Of a DNA stretch of 64,000 bases, positions 17,430-26,168 are shown in pieces (the first letter of the stretch is position 1; every line of letters begins with the position of its first letter). The notes below the pieces were generated by a model. It saw only the letters and a list, made by a program, of their open reading frames with translations, did no database searches and was not told where the DNA came from. Both the position numbers and the translations under genes were made by a program. The stretch lies in contig JAEUPJ010000061.1 in the NCBI GenBank assembly GCA_016790285.1, positions 1-64,000 on the forward strand, in the 5' to 3' direction. The DNA comes from Roseateles sp. (GTDB taxonomy: Bacteria; Pseudomonadota; Gammaproteobacteria; Burkholderiales; Burkholderiaceae_C).

Positions 17430-18670
17430 GGCGTGCCCTGCTCACCCTGGGCTTGGCGGCGCTGCTGAGCGCGTGCGGGCAGCTCACCCGTCAGGCGACC
17501 GAGCGCCCGGAAGAAGCGCCGGCGCACGAGCCGCTGCACGCGGCCGTGGACCGGCTTGTGCGCCCCGTGCTCGACGCACACGAGACGCCCGGCCTCATCG
17601 TCGGCGTGGCCACGCCAGATGGGCGCCGGCACTTCTTCGCCTACGGCAGCGGCGAGACCCGTGGTGCGCCGCTCGGGCCCGACACCCAATTCCCGATCGG
17701 CTCGCTGACCAAGGGCTATGTGGCCGCGCTGCTGGCCGTGCTGGTGGACGAGGGCACGCTGCGCTGGGACGACACGCTGGCCGACCTCCTGCCCACACTG
17801 CAGACGACGCCCGAGGCCGCGCGGCTCACGCTGCTGCAGCTCGCCACGCACCAAGCCGGGCTGCCGCGCCAGCCGACCACGCTGTCGATGCTGACCGGCC
17901 TGATGCGCTTCACCTTCACCGGCAGCAATTTCTACGGCGGCCTGGACGCCGCCGGCATCGCCCGCTTCATGGCCGGCTTCAAGCCTCCCGCCGCGCCCGA
18001 GCCCGCCTACTCGAACCTCGGCTATGCGCTCATCGGCATGGCCATCGAGGCCCGCACCGGTCGCCGACTGGACGCGCTGCTGGCCGAGAAGGTGCTCACG
18101 CCGCTGGACCTGCGGCACACGGGCTTCCAACCCGACAGCGCGCACCGGGCGCAAGGCCACGCCGGCGACCAGCCCTACTTCATGCCGCGCGGACGTCCCG
18201 TTCGCGACTGGCGTTTCCCGGCCGCCATGCAGGGCTCCGCGGCGCTGTACTCCACCGCGTCCGACCTGCTGAGCTTCGCCGTCGCCCACGTCGACGCCAG
18301 CAGCGACGCCCTGCATGCGCAACTCGCCGACAACCTGCGCGTGCGCCACGCGCAGCCGCAGGACGCGCCCGGCATCGCCTGGGTCACCGACGACGTCGAC
18401 AGCACCCCGATCACCAACCAGGTCGGCATGGCCGTCGGCCACACGGCCTACGTGGGCGTGCAGCGCGAGCAGCGCCTGGCCGTCGTGGTGCTGCAGACGA
18501 GCTTCAACTGGAACTTCAAGATCGGCCACCGGCTGCTGCTGCGGCTGGCGCGCGGCCAGATCGACACTACAGGGGATGGCCTAGAGGTGTCCGCCCAGAC
18601 GCCGGGCGGGCCAGCCCCTATCATCGCGGCCGCTCGCCAGGACGGGCAGCCTGCCCCCGCCATGCCATGA
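17426..18670 (+). CDS. Beta-lactamase-fold serine hydrolase lipoprotein
   Basis: 414 residues. The lipobox LLSAC near residue 16 predicts membrane anchoring. Class C beta-lactamase/DD-peptidase fold: SLTK (SxxK nucleophile and Lys, near residue 93), YSN (YxN) after PAPEPA, and HTAYVG as the third strand motif. The substrate cannot be told from sequence; peptidoglycan or an acyl ester is typical. It is coupled by 4-base overlaps to the deacetylase upstream and the methyltransferase downstream, which suggests a shared envelope pathway. Confidence 0.8.
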   Translation: MRRALLTLGLAALLSACGQLTRQATERPEEAPAHEPLHAAVDRLVRPVLDAHETPGLIVGVATPDGRRHFFAYGSGETRGAPLGPDTQFPIGSLTKGYVAALLAVLVDEGTLRWDDTLADLLPTLQTTPEAARLTLLQLATHQAGLPRQPTTLSMLTGLMRFTFTGSNFYGGLDAAGIARFMAGFKPPAAPEPAYSNLGYALIGMAIEARTGRRLDALLAEKVLTPLDLRHTGFQPDSAHRAQGHAGDQPYFMPRGRPVRDWRFPAAMQGSAALYSTASDLLSFAVAHVDASSDALHAQLADNLRVRHAQPQDAPGIAWVTDDVDSTPITNQVGMAVGHTAYVGVQREQRLAVVVLQTSFNWNFKIGHRLLLRLARGQIDTTGDGLEVSAQTPGGPAPIIAAARQDGQPAPAMP

Positions 18671-19404
18671 ACTCTCTTCCCGCCTCCTCGGCCGCCACGA
18701 CGGCGCCTGCCTTCGTCCCCGAGACCCGCTTCGGCCTGTGGTTCCTGTCCACGCCGACCTGGCGCGTGCACGTGCTGCAACGCGCGCTCAACGACCTGCA
18801 GCGACTCGCGCCGGACCTGCCGGAGCGCGTGAATGGCGGCGTGGTGCTGGACATCGGCACCGGCCAGGGTCACTCCCTGCCCGAGCTTGCGGAGCGCCTG
18901 CGCCCCAGCGAGATCCATGCGCTCGACCCCGAGCCCGACTTCGCCGCGCGCTGCGACACCATGCGCCAGGCCACCCCGGTGCCGGTCACGCTGCACCACG
19001 CGCATGCCGAGCACATCCCGCTGCCAGACGCCTCGGTCGACCTGGTGCTGTGCCACCAGACCCTGCACCACATCGTCGACCAGGCGGCCGCGCTGACCGA
19101 GGTCTTCCGTGTGCTCAAGCCGGGTGGCCACCTGCTGCTGGCCGAGAGCACGCGGGCCTACATCCACAGCTGGGTCATCCGGCTGCTGTTCCGCCACCCG
19201 ATGCACGTGCAGCGCAGCGCGCCGGAGTTCCTGGCCATGCTGCGCGAGGCTGGCTTTGAGGTGAAGCCCGAGCACATCAGCACGCCCTACCTGTGGTGGA
19301 GCCGCAGCGACCTGGGCGCCCGCGAGTGGCTGGGCCTGGGTGTGCCGGCGCCGGGCAAGCGCGAAGAGACGCTGCTGAACTGCGTTGCGCGCAAGCCCGG
19401 CTGA
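18667..19404 (+). CDS. Class I SAM-dependent methyltransferase
   Basis: 245 residues, UbiE/Methyltransf_11-like: motif I VLDIGTGQGHSLPELA, acidic loop HALDPEPD, PLPDASVDLVLCHQTLHH and the FRVLKPGGHLLLAE strand. ATG overlaps the preceding stop. It converges on the phosphopantetheinyl transferase of the aryl-polyene operon, 3 bases away. It could methylate an aryl-polyene or a lipid, but the opposite orientation makes that uncertain. Confidence 0.8.
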   Translation: MNSLPASSAATTAPAFVPETRFGLWFLSTPTWRVHVLQRALNDLQRLAPDLPERVNGGVVLDIGTGQGHSLPELAERLRPSEIHALDPEPDFAARCDTMRQATPVPVTLHHAHAEHIPLPDASVDLVLCHQTLHHIVDQAAALTEVFRVLKPGGHLLLAESTRAYIHSWVIRLLFRHPMHVQRSAPEFLAMLREAGFEVKPEHISTPYLWWSRSDLGAREWLGLGVPAPGKREETLLNCVARKPG

Positions 19405-19407
19405 GCG

Positions 19408-20058
19408 CTAACCGACCGTGCGGTGGCGCTGCCAGACAGCGTCTGGCGCTGGCCCATCGATGCGCACCGGCAACCCCTGCACGGCTGCGACGGCCAGCAC
19501 CAGCGAGCCAATGCGCGTGACCGCCACGTCGCCATCGTCCGCCGGCTCGAAGGCGAGTGCGCGCATGCGCGCAAAGTCCAGCCCCTGGCCGCGCGCCTTG
19601 AGCCAGGCTTCCTTGAGCGTCCACCACTGCAGGAAGGCCTGCGCCCTCGCCTCCTCGGGCAGCGCAGCCAGCTGCGCGCACTGCGCGGGGCTGTGCACGG
19701 TGCGCGCGATCGAGAGATGGTCGCGCGGGCGACCGAGGTCTTCCACATCCACCCCCACAGGCGCGCCGGCGGTCACGCAGGCCACCTGGCCCCGGCTGTG
19801 GCTGATCGACACATGCGTGCCGCTGCCGTCAGCCACGATACAGGCGCCGCTGGCGGCCACGTCCAGGCGCGGCATCAAGGCACTGCCACACCAGCGCTGC
19901 AGCGCCTGTCGCGCCAGCCAGCGGCCTGCCAGGAAGGTGTCGCGCCGCGCCGGGCTGCCCAGGGCCTGAAGCCGCGCGGCCTCGGAGGGCGTCAGCCACT
20001 GCGCTGCCGGCGGCATCTGCGCCCGCAGCTCGGGCTCCGACGCCAGCAGGCAGCGCAT
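19408..20058 (-). CDS. 4'-phosphopantetheinyl transferase (Sfp-type)
   Basis: 216 residues. It would attach phosphopantetheine to the Ser of the two aryl-polyene ACPs encoded upstream in the same operon. Motifs: VSISHSRG, Mg-binding GVDVEDL and the signature WWTLKEAWLKARG. Last gene of the operon, 7 bases after the small exported gene. It is longer than AcpS and of Sfp/HetI type. Confidence 0.88.
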   Translation of the reverse strand: MRCLLASEPELRAQMPPAAQWLTPSEAARLQALGSPARRDTFLAGRWLARQALQRWCGSALMPRLDVAASGACIVADGSGTHVSISHSRGQVACVTAGAPVGVDVEDLGRPRDHLSIARTVHSPAQCAQLAALPEEARAQAFLQWWTLKEAWLKARGQGLDFARMRALAFEPADDGDVAVTRIGSLVLAVAAVQGLPVRIDGPAPDAVWQRHRTVG

Positions 20059-20065
20059 GGCCGTC

Positions 20066-20503
20066 TTACTCGGCCACCTTGGCGCAGGTGCCGCGCAGCG
20101 CCACGCCGATGATGATGGCGCCCGCGTGGCACTCGAAGTCCGTCGCGCTCTTGTACTCGTTCTTCTTGTAGTAACTGACGATGTCGATGACCGCGTTGGC
20201 GCCCTCGCGCTTGGCGCTGTTCTGCAGGTTGATCAGCGCGCTGAGCGCCGCCCACTTGCAACCGAACTCGTCGCTCTTGCCCACGCCGTTGGTCTTGGGG
20301 TTGCTGACGTCGGTGGAGAAGCGCTTTTCGACCTTGGGCGTGGCCTGGCCGGCGAGGTAGAACTTGACGGCCGGGTCGAGCTTGCCTTGGGCCTCGGGCA
20401 TGGCCAGCACGTCGGCCAGCGGGATGTGCAGCACGGTGTCGCGCGCGAACGCGGGCAGCGAACAGGTGGCGGCCAGGGCCAGGGCGACGAGGCGGGTCTT
20501 CAT
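20066..20503 (-). CDS. Small exported protein of the aryl-polyene operon
   Basis: 145 residues with a signal peptide (MKTRLVALALAATCSLPAFA). The mature part includes VLAMPEAQGKLDP, a Cys-containing core GCKWAALSALINLQ, GANAVIDIVSYYKKNE and a final Cys pair region FECHAG...TCAKV. Homologues are common in Burkholderiales and are often labelled excinuclease, which is clearly not a valid function here. The alternating beta/helix pattern with GANAVxDI recalls RcsF/YbjQ-type periplasmic domains (weak). Its position suggests a periplasmic role in polyene lipid handling. Confidence 0.62.
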   Translation of the reverse strand: MKTRLVALALAATCSLPAFARDTVLHIPLADVLAMPEAQGKLDPAVKFYLAGQATPKVEKRFSTDVSNPKTNGVGKSDEFGCKWAALSALINLQNSAKREGANAVIDIVSYYKKNEYKSATDFECHAGAIIIGVALRGTCAKVAE

Positions 20504-20514
20504 GGGCGTGGCGC

Positions 20515-20940
20515 TCACTTGTTGTTGAGGTTCAGGAGGGTGACTTCGCTGGCGATGTCGGCGCTGAGGTTGCGCAGCCACATGTTGTAGGTCGGGTGGA
20601 TGCGCTGGCGGCCGAGGTCGACGTTGAGGTTGTAGCTGTCAGCGTAGCTGAGCTGGTAGCCCGTGGCGTCGTAGGCGACCTTCACGGTGGCCTCGTGCTT
20701 GCCGTTGCGGCTTTGCTTGAGCTTGATCTCGCCGGGCGCTTCGTCCAGGATCGTCCAGTTGCGGCGTGCACCACCACGGATGATGGCCGTGCGCAGCCCG
20801 TCCTGCGTGACGTTGGCCTGCGACTGGACGCTCACGCGCTCGGGGTTCCACATCGGCTCGTCACGGGCCGAGGCCGTGCCCAGCGCCAGGCCCAGGCTCG
20901 CGGCGACGAGGACCTGCTTGAGTCGAAGGTTGGAAATCAT
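20515..20940 (-). CDS. Small exported protein, conserved at aryl-polyene loci
   Basis: 141 residues: signal peptide (QVLVAASLGLALGTASA), then a beta-rich mature domain (RTAIIRGGARRNW, GEIKLKQSRNGKHEATVKVAYDA, YQLSYADSYNLN) with no cysteine cluster and no enzyme motif. The start at 20940 follows a purine-rich ribosome site (AAAGGGAGCCCC). It lies between the ketosynthase and the other small exported gene. Function unknown. Confidence 0.6.
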   Translation of the reverse strand: MISNLRLKQVLVAASLGLALGTASARDEPMWNPERVSVQSQANVTQDGLRTAIIRGGARRNWTILDEAPGEIKLKQSRNGKHEATVKVAYDATGYQLSYADSYNLNVDLGRQRIHPTYNMWLRNLSADIASEVTLLNLNNK

Positions 20941-20972
20941 CGGGGGCTCCCTTTCGTTGGTTGAAGTGCGCG

Positions 20973-22208
20973 TCACAGCCGACGCAGGATCAGCGACGTG
21001 TTGATGCCGCCGAAGGCGAAGTTATTGGACATCACAAACTCGGTGTCGAGCCGGCGGCCGCCGCCGAGCACATAGTCGAGCTGGCCGCAGCGCGGGTCGA
21101 CCTGCTGCAGGTTGAGCGTGGGCGCAAACCAGCCGGCCTTCATCATCTCCAGCGACATCCAGGCCTCCAGTGCGCCGCAGGCGCCCAGCGTGTGGCCCAT
21201 GTAGCTCTTGAGCGAGGAGATCGCCACGCGGCTGCCCATGACGGCCTGCGTCGCCTGGCTCTCGGCCACGTCGCCCTGGTCGGTGGAGGTGCCGTGCGCA
21301 TTGACGTAGGGGATGGCCTCGGCCGGCAGCCCGGCGTCCTCCAGCGCCAGGCGCATGGCCTGGGCCATGGTGGCCGACTGCGGCTGCGTCACGTGCGTGC
21401 CGTCGCAGTTGGTGCCGTAGCCGACGATCTCGCCGAGCATCAACGCGCCGCGTGCCTTGGCGTGCTCGTACTCCTCCAGCACGAAGGTGCAGGCGCCCTC
21501 GCCCAGCACGAGCCCGTCACGGTCCTTGTCAAAGGGCCGGGGCGTGAGGCGCGGCTGGTCGTTGTAGCGCGTGCTCGTCGCGAAGAGCGTGTCGAAGACG
21601 GCCGCCTGCGTGGGGTCGAGTTCCTCCGCGCCGCCGGCCAGCATCGCCACCTGGCGGCCACTCTGGATCGCCTCGTAGGCATAGCCCAGGCCCTGGCTGC
21701 CGGAGGTGCAGGCACTGCTCGTCGTGATGATGCGGCCCGTGATGCCGAAGAACACCGCAATGTTGACCGTCGCGGTGTGCGACATCATCTTCACGTAGGT
21801 GTTGGCGTTGATGCCCTCGATGCTCTTGATGGTCATCATGCGGCCGAAGTCGCCGATGGCGCTGGGCGTGCCGCTGGAGCTGCCGAAGCTCACGCCGAGC
21901 TTGCCGCTCGTGACGAGCGGGTCGCCGATGAGCCCCGCCTGCTCGAGCGCGAGCTCGGCCGAGCGCGTGGCCATCTGCGCCACGCGCCCCATGCTGCGCA
22001 TGCTCTTGCGGTTGTAGCGGTCGGCGGGCAGCTCGTAGTGCGCGCAGGGCACGCCCACCTGCGTGTTCAGGCCCTCGTAGGCCGCCCACTCCTGCATGAC
22101 CTGGACCTTGTTGGTCTCGGCCTTGAGGCTGTCCAGCACGGTCTCGGCGTCATGCCCCAGCGGCGACAGCGCGCCGATGCCCGTGATCACGACTCTCTTC
22201 CTGCTCAT
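20973..22208 (-). CDS. Beta-ketoacyl-ACP synthase (aryl-polyene elongation)
   Basis: 411 residues, FabF-like condensing enzyme. Catalytic Cys in SSACTSG, His in HGTSTDQGD and His in SYMGHTLGACGA are all present, so it should be active. Full-length thiolase fold ending SNNFAFGGINTSLIL. Its ATG overlaps the stop of the ketoreductase (22205-22208). In aryl-polyene systems two ketosynthase types build the conjugated chain from malonyl-ACP. Confidence 0.92.
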   Translation of the reverse strand: MSRKRVVITGIGALSPLGHDAETVLDSLKAETNKVQVMQEWAAYEGLNTQVGVPCAHYELPADRYNRKSMRSMGRVAQMATRSAELALEQAGLIGDPLVTSGKLGVSFGSSSGTPSAIGDFGRMMTIKSIEGINANTYVKMMSHTATVNIAVFFGITGRIITTSSACTSGSQGLGYAYEAIQSGRQVAMLAGGAEELDPTQAAVFDTLFATSTRYNDQPRLTPRPFDKDRDGLVLGEGACTFVLEEYEHAKARGALMLGEIVGYGTNCDGTHVTQPQSATMAQAMRLALEDAGLPAEAIPYVNAHGTSTDQGDVAESQATQAVMGSRVAISSLKSYMGHTLGACGALEAWMSLEMMKAGWFAPTLNLQQVDPRCGQLDYVLGGGRRLDTEFVMSNNFAFGGINTSLILRRL

Positions 22209-22930
22209 CCCACCATTCCTCCGTTGACCGAGATCACTTGTCGCGTGATGTAGGCCGCGTCTTCACTCATCAGGAAACTCACCAGCGCCGCGACCTCGTC
22301 GGGCTTGCCCACGCGCTTGGCCGGGATGATCTTGAGCGCCTCCTCCACCAGCCCGGCGTCGATCATGTCCGTCTCGATCAGGCCCGGCGCCACGCAATTG
22401 ACCGTGATCTTGCGGCTGGCCAGCTCCACCGCGAGCGCCTTGGTCGCGCCGATGATGCCGGCTTTGGCTGCGCTGTAGTTCACCTGCCCGCGGTTGCCCA
22501 TCAGCCCCGACACCGAGGCCAGCGTGACGATGCGCCCGGGCTGCTTGCGCCGCACCAGTGGCATGGTGAGCGGTTGCAGCACGTTGTAGAAGGCGTCGAG
22601 GTTGGTGTGGATCACGGCGTCCCAGTCTTCGCCGGTGAGCGCCGGGAAGGCGCCGTCGCGCGCGATGCCGGCGTTGCAGACGATGCCGTAGTAGCAGCCG
22701 TGGGCCTCGACGTCGGCCAGCAGTGCGGCCGATGCGGCGTCGCGGTCGGCCACGTCGAACTGCAGCACGCGGGCCGTGCGGCCCAGCGCCTGGATCTCGG
22801 CGGCGGCCGCGTCAGCCTGCTCGCGTTCCTTTCGGCAGTGCAGCACGATGTCGTGGCCGTCGCGCGCCAGGCGCAGCGCGATGGCGCGGCCGATGCCGCG
22901 GCTGGATCCGGTGACGAGCACCGTGGTCAT
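22205..22930 (-). CDS. 3-oxoacyl-ACP reductase (FabG-like, aryl-polyene)
   Basis: 241-residue short-chain dehydrogenase. NAD(P)-binding GSSRGIGRA at the N-terminus, CNAGIARDG, catalytic Ser in SVSGLMG and YSAAK, and the C-terminal VNGGMVG. It would reduce the 3-keto group in each extension cycle before dehydration. 4-base overlaps with both the dehydratase gene upstream and the ketosynthase downstream. Confidence 0.92.
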   Translation of the reverse strand: MTTVLVTGSSRGIGRAIALRLARDGHDIVLHCRKEREQADAAAAEIQALGRTARVLQFDVADRDAASAALLADVEAHGCYYGIVCNAGIARDGAFPALTGEDWDAVIHTNLDAFYNVLQPLTMPLVRRKQPGRIVTLASVSGLMGNRGQVNYSAAKAGIIGATKALAVELASRKITVNCVAPGLIETDMIDAGLVEEALKIIPAKRVGKPDEVAALVSFLMSEDAAYITRQVISVNGGMVG

Positions 22931-23385
22931 AGGCTTTCTCCGTTCAGGAAGGCGTGCGGGTCCTCGGGCCCGAACACCGTGAGTTGGGCGCTGGCGAGTT
23001 CGCCGCTGCCGTCATGGATGCGGCACTCGAACTGGCCCAGGCCGTTGTCGGCCTGGTAGCCGCGCTCGATGTCGATGCGCAGGCGCTGGCCCGCCGCGAA
23101 GCGAGGCACGCTGCAGCGGTAGCGGCGCGTGCCCAGCAGCAGCCCGATGCGGGGCGGCTGGCCCTCGGCACGCGCCTGCCAGCCCGCCCAGGCGGCCACG
23201 GCCTGGGCCATGTACTCGATGCCCACCCAGGCGCCCACGCCGCCGTCGTGGCTGAAGAGCCCGTCGCCCGGCACGATGACCTCGGCGCTGAGCCGTTCGC
23301 CCTCGGCCGAAATGACGCGGTCGAGCAGGCACATCGGGCCCTGGTGGGGCACAAGCTCGGTGATGGGGGGCAGGAGGTCAGGCAT
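22927..23385 (-). CDS. Hotdog-fold 3-hydroxyacyl-ACP dehydratase (aryl-polyene)
   Basis: 152 residues. ELVPHQGPMCLLDRV carries the His expected in FabA/FabZ-like dehydratases, followed by GVGAWVGIEYMAQAVAAWAG, the central helix of the hotdog fold, and LLLGTRRYRC. It would introduce the double bond that stays in the polyene. Overlaps neighbours by 4 and 8 bases. Confidence 0.85.
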   Translation of the reverse strand: MPDLLPPITELVPHQGPMCLLDRVISAEGERLSAEVIVPGDGLFSHDGGVGAWVGIEYMAQAVAAWAGWQARAEGQPPRIGLLLGTRRYRCSVPRFAAGQRLRIDIERGYQADNGLGQFECRIHDGSGELASAQLTVFGPEDPHAFLNGESL

Positions 23386-24550
23386 GGCTGAGGATCAGCG
23401 ACGCGTTGTTGCCGCCGAAGGCAAAGGAGTTGCTCATCACGTGGCGTGGTGCGGCCGGCAGGCGCTGGCCCGGGGCGACGAGGGCGATGAGAGGCAGCGC
23501 CGGGTCGCGCTGGCCGTCGAAGTGGTGCACGGGCAACCGTCCGTCGCCCGCGACGGTGAGCCACGCGATGGCGGCCTCGATGGCGCCCGCTGCACCGAGC
23601 GCATGGCCGGTGAGCGGCTTGGTGGACGAGCACGGCAGCGCGAGGCCGAACAGCGCCTCGACGGCGCGGCTTTCCATCGCGTCGTTCTGCGGCGTGGCGG
23701 TGCCGTGCAGGTTGAGGTAGCCGATGTCGGCCGGGTCCAGGCCCGCGCGCTGCAGGGCCTCGCGCATGGCGGCCAGCGCCCCGCGGCCCTGGGGCTCCGG
23801 GGCCGAGATGTGGTGGGCGTCCGAGCTCTCGCCCCAGCCCGACAGCCGCACGGCCGAGGGCTCGCGGCTGAGCACGAACAGCGCCGCACCCTCGCCGATG
23901 TTGATGCCTGCGCGCGTGGCGCTCATCGGGCGGCAGCGCGCCGGGTCGACCGACTCCAGCGCCGTGAAGCCCGCCACCGTCATGCCGCACAGCGCATCCA
24001 CGCCGCCGACGATGACGGCATCGCACAGCCCCGCCAGCAGCAGCCGCGCGCCGCTGGCCAGCGCCTTGGCGCCCGACGAGCAGGCGGTGGAGACGACATA
24101 GCGCGGCCCGCCCAGGCCCAGCAGGCCGGCCAGCATCAACGCAGGCGAACCAAGCTCCTGCTGCTCGACGTGAAAGCCCTCGGGCAGCCGGCCGTCGCGG
24201 TCCAGGGCCGCGATGGCGGCCTCACCTTCGGCCACGCCCGAGGTGCTGGTACCGAGCACGACGCCGACCCGCGCGGCGCCGTGGCGTGCGATGGCCGCGT
24301 CCACATCGGCGCGCACCTGGGCCAGGGCCGCCAGCAGCAGGGCGTTGTTGCGGCTGCGCTGAGGCAGCGGCAGTACGTCGAGCGACGGCAGTGCCACCGT
24401 GGCGGCGCCCAGGTGCAGGGCGTGACCGGGCCAGACGCTGTCGTTGAGCGCAACACCGCCCGGGGTGGCCGCGAAGACGGCGTCGCGCAGGTGGTCCAGG
24501 TCAGGACCTGCCGCGCACACCACGCCGGGCGGCGACAGATACAGGCTCAT
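23378..24550 (-). CDS. Second beta-ketoacyl-ACP synthase (aryl-polyene)
   Basis: 390 residues. Condensing enzyme with Cys in STACSSGAKAL, HGTATPQNDAMES and STKPLTGHALGAAG, so the Cys-His-His triad is complete. It diverges from the first ketosynthase (short N-terminus MSLYLSPPGVVCAAG). It may pair with the chain-length-factor-like protein (36202-36924) or act at the priming step. Start at 24550 overlaps the DUF3261 stop by 4 bases. Confidence 0.9.
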   Translation of the reverse strand: MSLYLSPPGVVCAAGPDLDHLRDAVFAATPGGVALNDSVWPGHALHLGAATVALPSLDVLPLPQRSRNNALLLAALAQVRADVDAAIARHGAARVGVVLGTSTSGVAEGEAAIAALDRDGRLPEGFHVEQQELGSPALMLAGLLGLGGPRYVVSTACSSGAKALASGARLLLAGLCDAVIVGGVDALCGMTVAGFTALESVDPARCRPMSATRAGINIGEGAALFVLSREPSAVRLSGWGESSDAHHISAPEPQGRGALAAMREALQRAGLDPADIGYLNLHGTATPQNDAMESRAVEALFGLALPCSSTKPLTGHALGAAGAIEAAIAWLTVAGDGRLPVHHFDGQRDPALPLIALVAPGQRLPAAPRHVMSNSFAFGGNNASLILSHA

Positions 24551-25095
24551 GCACCCTCCTGCGGTTGCGATTCGATCAGCAAGCGGTAGCCCTCGGCGTG
24601 GTTGACGATCTCGACGATGTTGGCGCCGCGGCGCTCCACCACCAGCCGGGCTTGCCCGTCTTGCTCCAGCGCCTGCCCTGCGGCGGTGCTGACCCAAGCC
24701 CAGCCGGCCGGCAGCGCGGCGCGCACGGCCTCGGCAGGCCAGAAGGTCAGGCACAGGTCGCGCAGCATGCGGTCCGTGTCGACCTCGGCGGGCAGCATGC
24801 GGTGGCGCTGCACCTGCAGGTCTTGCCCGTCCCACTGCATCAGCAGCACGCGCTGGCCGAACGCGAAGCCCGCCAGCAGCAGGCCGGTCGCGTCCAGCTG
24901 CAGCTGCACCTCCACGCGCTGCGGCTCGGCATCGGGCCGGTCCAGCCGCGTGACGGACAGGCGCTGGCTCAGCGCCCAGCGTGCCGTGCCAAGCGCCGCG
25001 GGCGGCAGGCGCAGCAGCGGCAGGGCGCTTGGCGGCGGCGGCGCGCTGGCGCAACCGGCCAGCAGCGCGGCGAGCAGGAGTGACCGTCGCTTCAT
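24547..25095 (-). CDS. DUF3261-type lipoprotein of aryl-polyene locus
   Basis: 182 residues with an Arg-rich signal and lipobox LLAGC near residue 15. The mature part is beta-rich with paired hydrophobic strands (VEVQLQLDATGLLLAGFAFGQ, VLLMQWDGQ), RMLRDLCLTFWP and VEIVNHAEGYRLLIE. DUF3261 proteins recur in aryl-polyene clusters. The pattern is reminiscent of LolB, so with the LolA-like protein it may carry the polyene lipid to the outer membrane (inference). Confidence 0.75.
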   Translation of the reverse strand: MKRRSLLLAALLAGCASAPPPPSALPLLRLPPAALGTARWALSQRLSVTRLDRPDAEPQRVEVQLQLDATGLLLAGFAFGQRVLLMQWDGQDLQVQRHRMLPAEVDTDRMLRDLCLTFWPAEAVRAALPAGWAWVSTAAGQALEQDGQARLVVERRGANIVEIVNHAEGYRLLIESQPQEGA

Positions 25096-26168
25096 GCGCG
25101 AGCGAACCTCAGCAGGCTGTGGCAGTAGCCGATGCCGTCGCGCACCGTCAGCAGGCGCAGCCCCGCGGCCTCGGCCAGCCGGATGTAGTCGCCGCTCTCG
25201 TAGACCTTGCTGTTGCCGCTGGCCATCGCCGTGAAGTAGGGCGAGGTGTTGATGAGGCAGTAGGCGGCGATGTCGTAGCGCTGGCGGTCCCAGAAGGTGT
25301 CCATCACGAGCACCTGGCCCTGCTCGGACAGGCTCGCCACCACGCGCTCGAAGATGCTGGCGATCTGCGCCTCGCCGAAGCAGCTCAGGAACTGGCTCAT
25401 CCAGACCAGGTCCATGCCCGCGGGCAAGGCGACGGCCGGGTCCAGCAGGTCACGCGGGTGCAGCGTGGCGCGCTCGCGCAGGCCGGCGTCCACGAGGTGC
25501 CGGTCCGCCACGGCGAGCTGCTGGGGCAGGTCCACGAGGTGGAGTTCCACGCGCGTGTCATGGGCCAGCGCCGCGCGGCTGAACTTTCCCGTGTTGGCGC
25601 CGATGTCCATCACGCGGCGCGGCGCCGTGGCGAACACGTCGGGCAGGATGTCCGGGAAGGAGGTGTCCGAGTAGTGGTGGTCGAACGCGAACCAGCTCGA
25701 CTTGGCCGGCTCGGGCAGCTCGGCCATGCCCTCGTACAGCGTGGGCCACGCGCCCAGGTGCGACAGCCCCAGGGGCTTGCCGGCGTCCAGCGAACGCTCC
25801 AGCTCGAACAGGCCCTGGTAGCAGACGTCGTGGACGAAATCGAAGTTGATGCGCGTGATGTCGTCGGAGATCAGGCAGAAGCCCACCTTGTCGAGCTGCC
25901 AGCGGCCGCCTTCCAGGAGCACCACGCCTGCCGACAGGCAGGACTCCAGCACGAGCTTGATGGCATAACGTGTCCAGCGGCCGGTGGCCTCCAGCTCGTC
26001 CAGCGTGAGGCCGTGGGCGCCGGCCTCGGCCAGCGCCTGCAGCATGCCGCGCTTGCAGGCATAGCGCACACAGTGGAAGACCACCGGCCCGAAGGCGATC
26101 TTCTGGGCCTCGAAGCGGGCGTCGAACGCGCGCTGCTTCGGCGGGGAGAACTTCTTGGTCTCAAGCAT
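25092..26168 (-). CDS. SAM-dependent O-methyltransferase (hydroxyindole-OMT-like)
   Basis: 358 residues. An N-terminal winged-helix dimerisation-type region (LTLDELEATGRWTRYAIKLVLESCLSAGVV) precedes a Rossmann methyltransferase domain with motif RVMDIGANTGKFSRAAL, HLVDLPQQ and MDLVWMSQFLSCFGE. Such enzymes methylate phenolic hydroxyls; in this operon the aryl head group is the obvious candidate. Overlaps the exporter stop by 8 bases and the DUF3261 gene by 4. Confidence 0.8.
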   Translation of the reverse strand: MLETKKFSPPKQRAFDARFEAQKIAFGPVVFHCVRYACKRGMLQALAEAGAHGLTLDELEATGRWTRYAIKLVLESCLSAGVVLLEGGRWQLDKVGFCLISDDITRINFDFVHDVCYQGLFELERSLDAGKPLGLSHLGAWPTLYEGMAELPEPAKSSWFAFDHHYSDTSFPDILPDVFATAPRRVMDIGANTGKFSRAALAHDTRVELHLVDLPQQLAVADRHLVDAGLRERATLHPRDLLDPAVALPAGMDLVWMSQFLSCFGEAQIASIFERVVASLSEQGQVLVMDTFWDRQRYDIAAYCLINTSPYFTAMASGNSKVYESGDYIRLAEAAGLRLLTVRDGIGYCHSLLRFARA

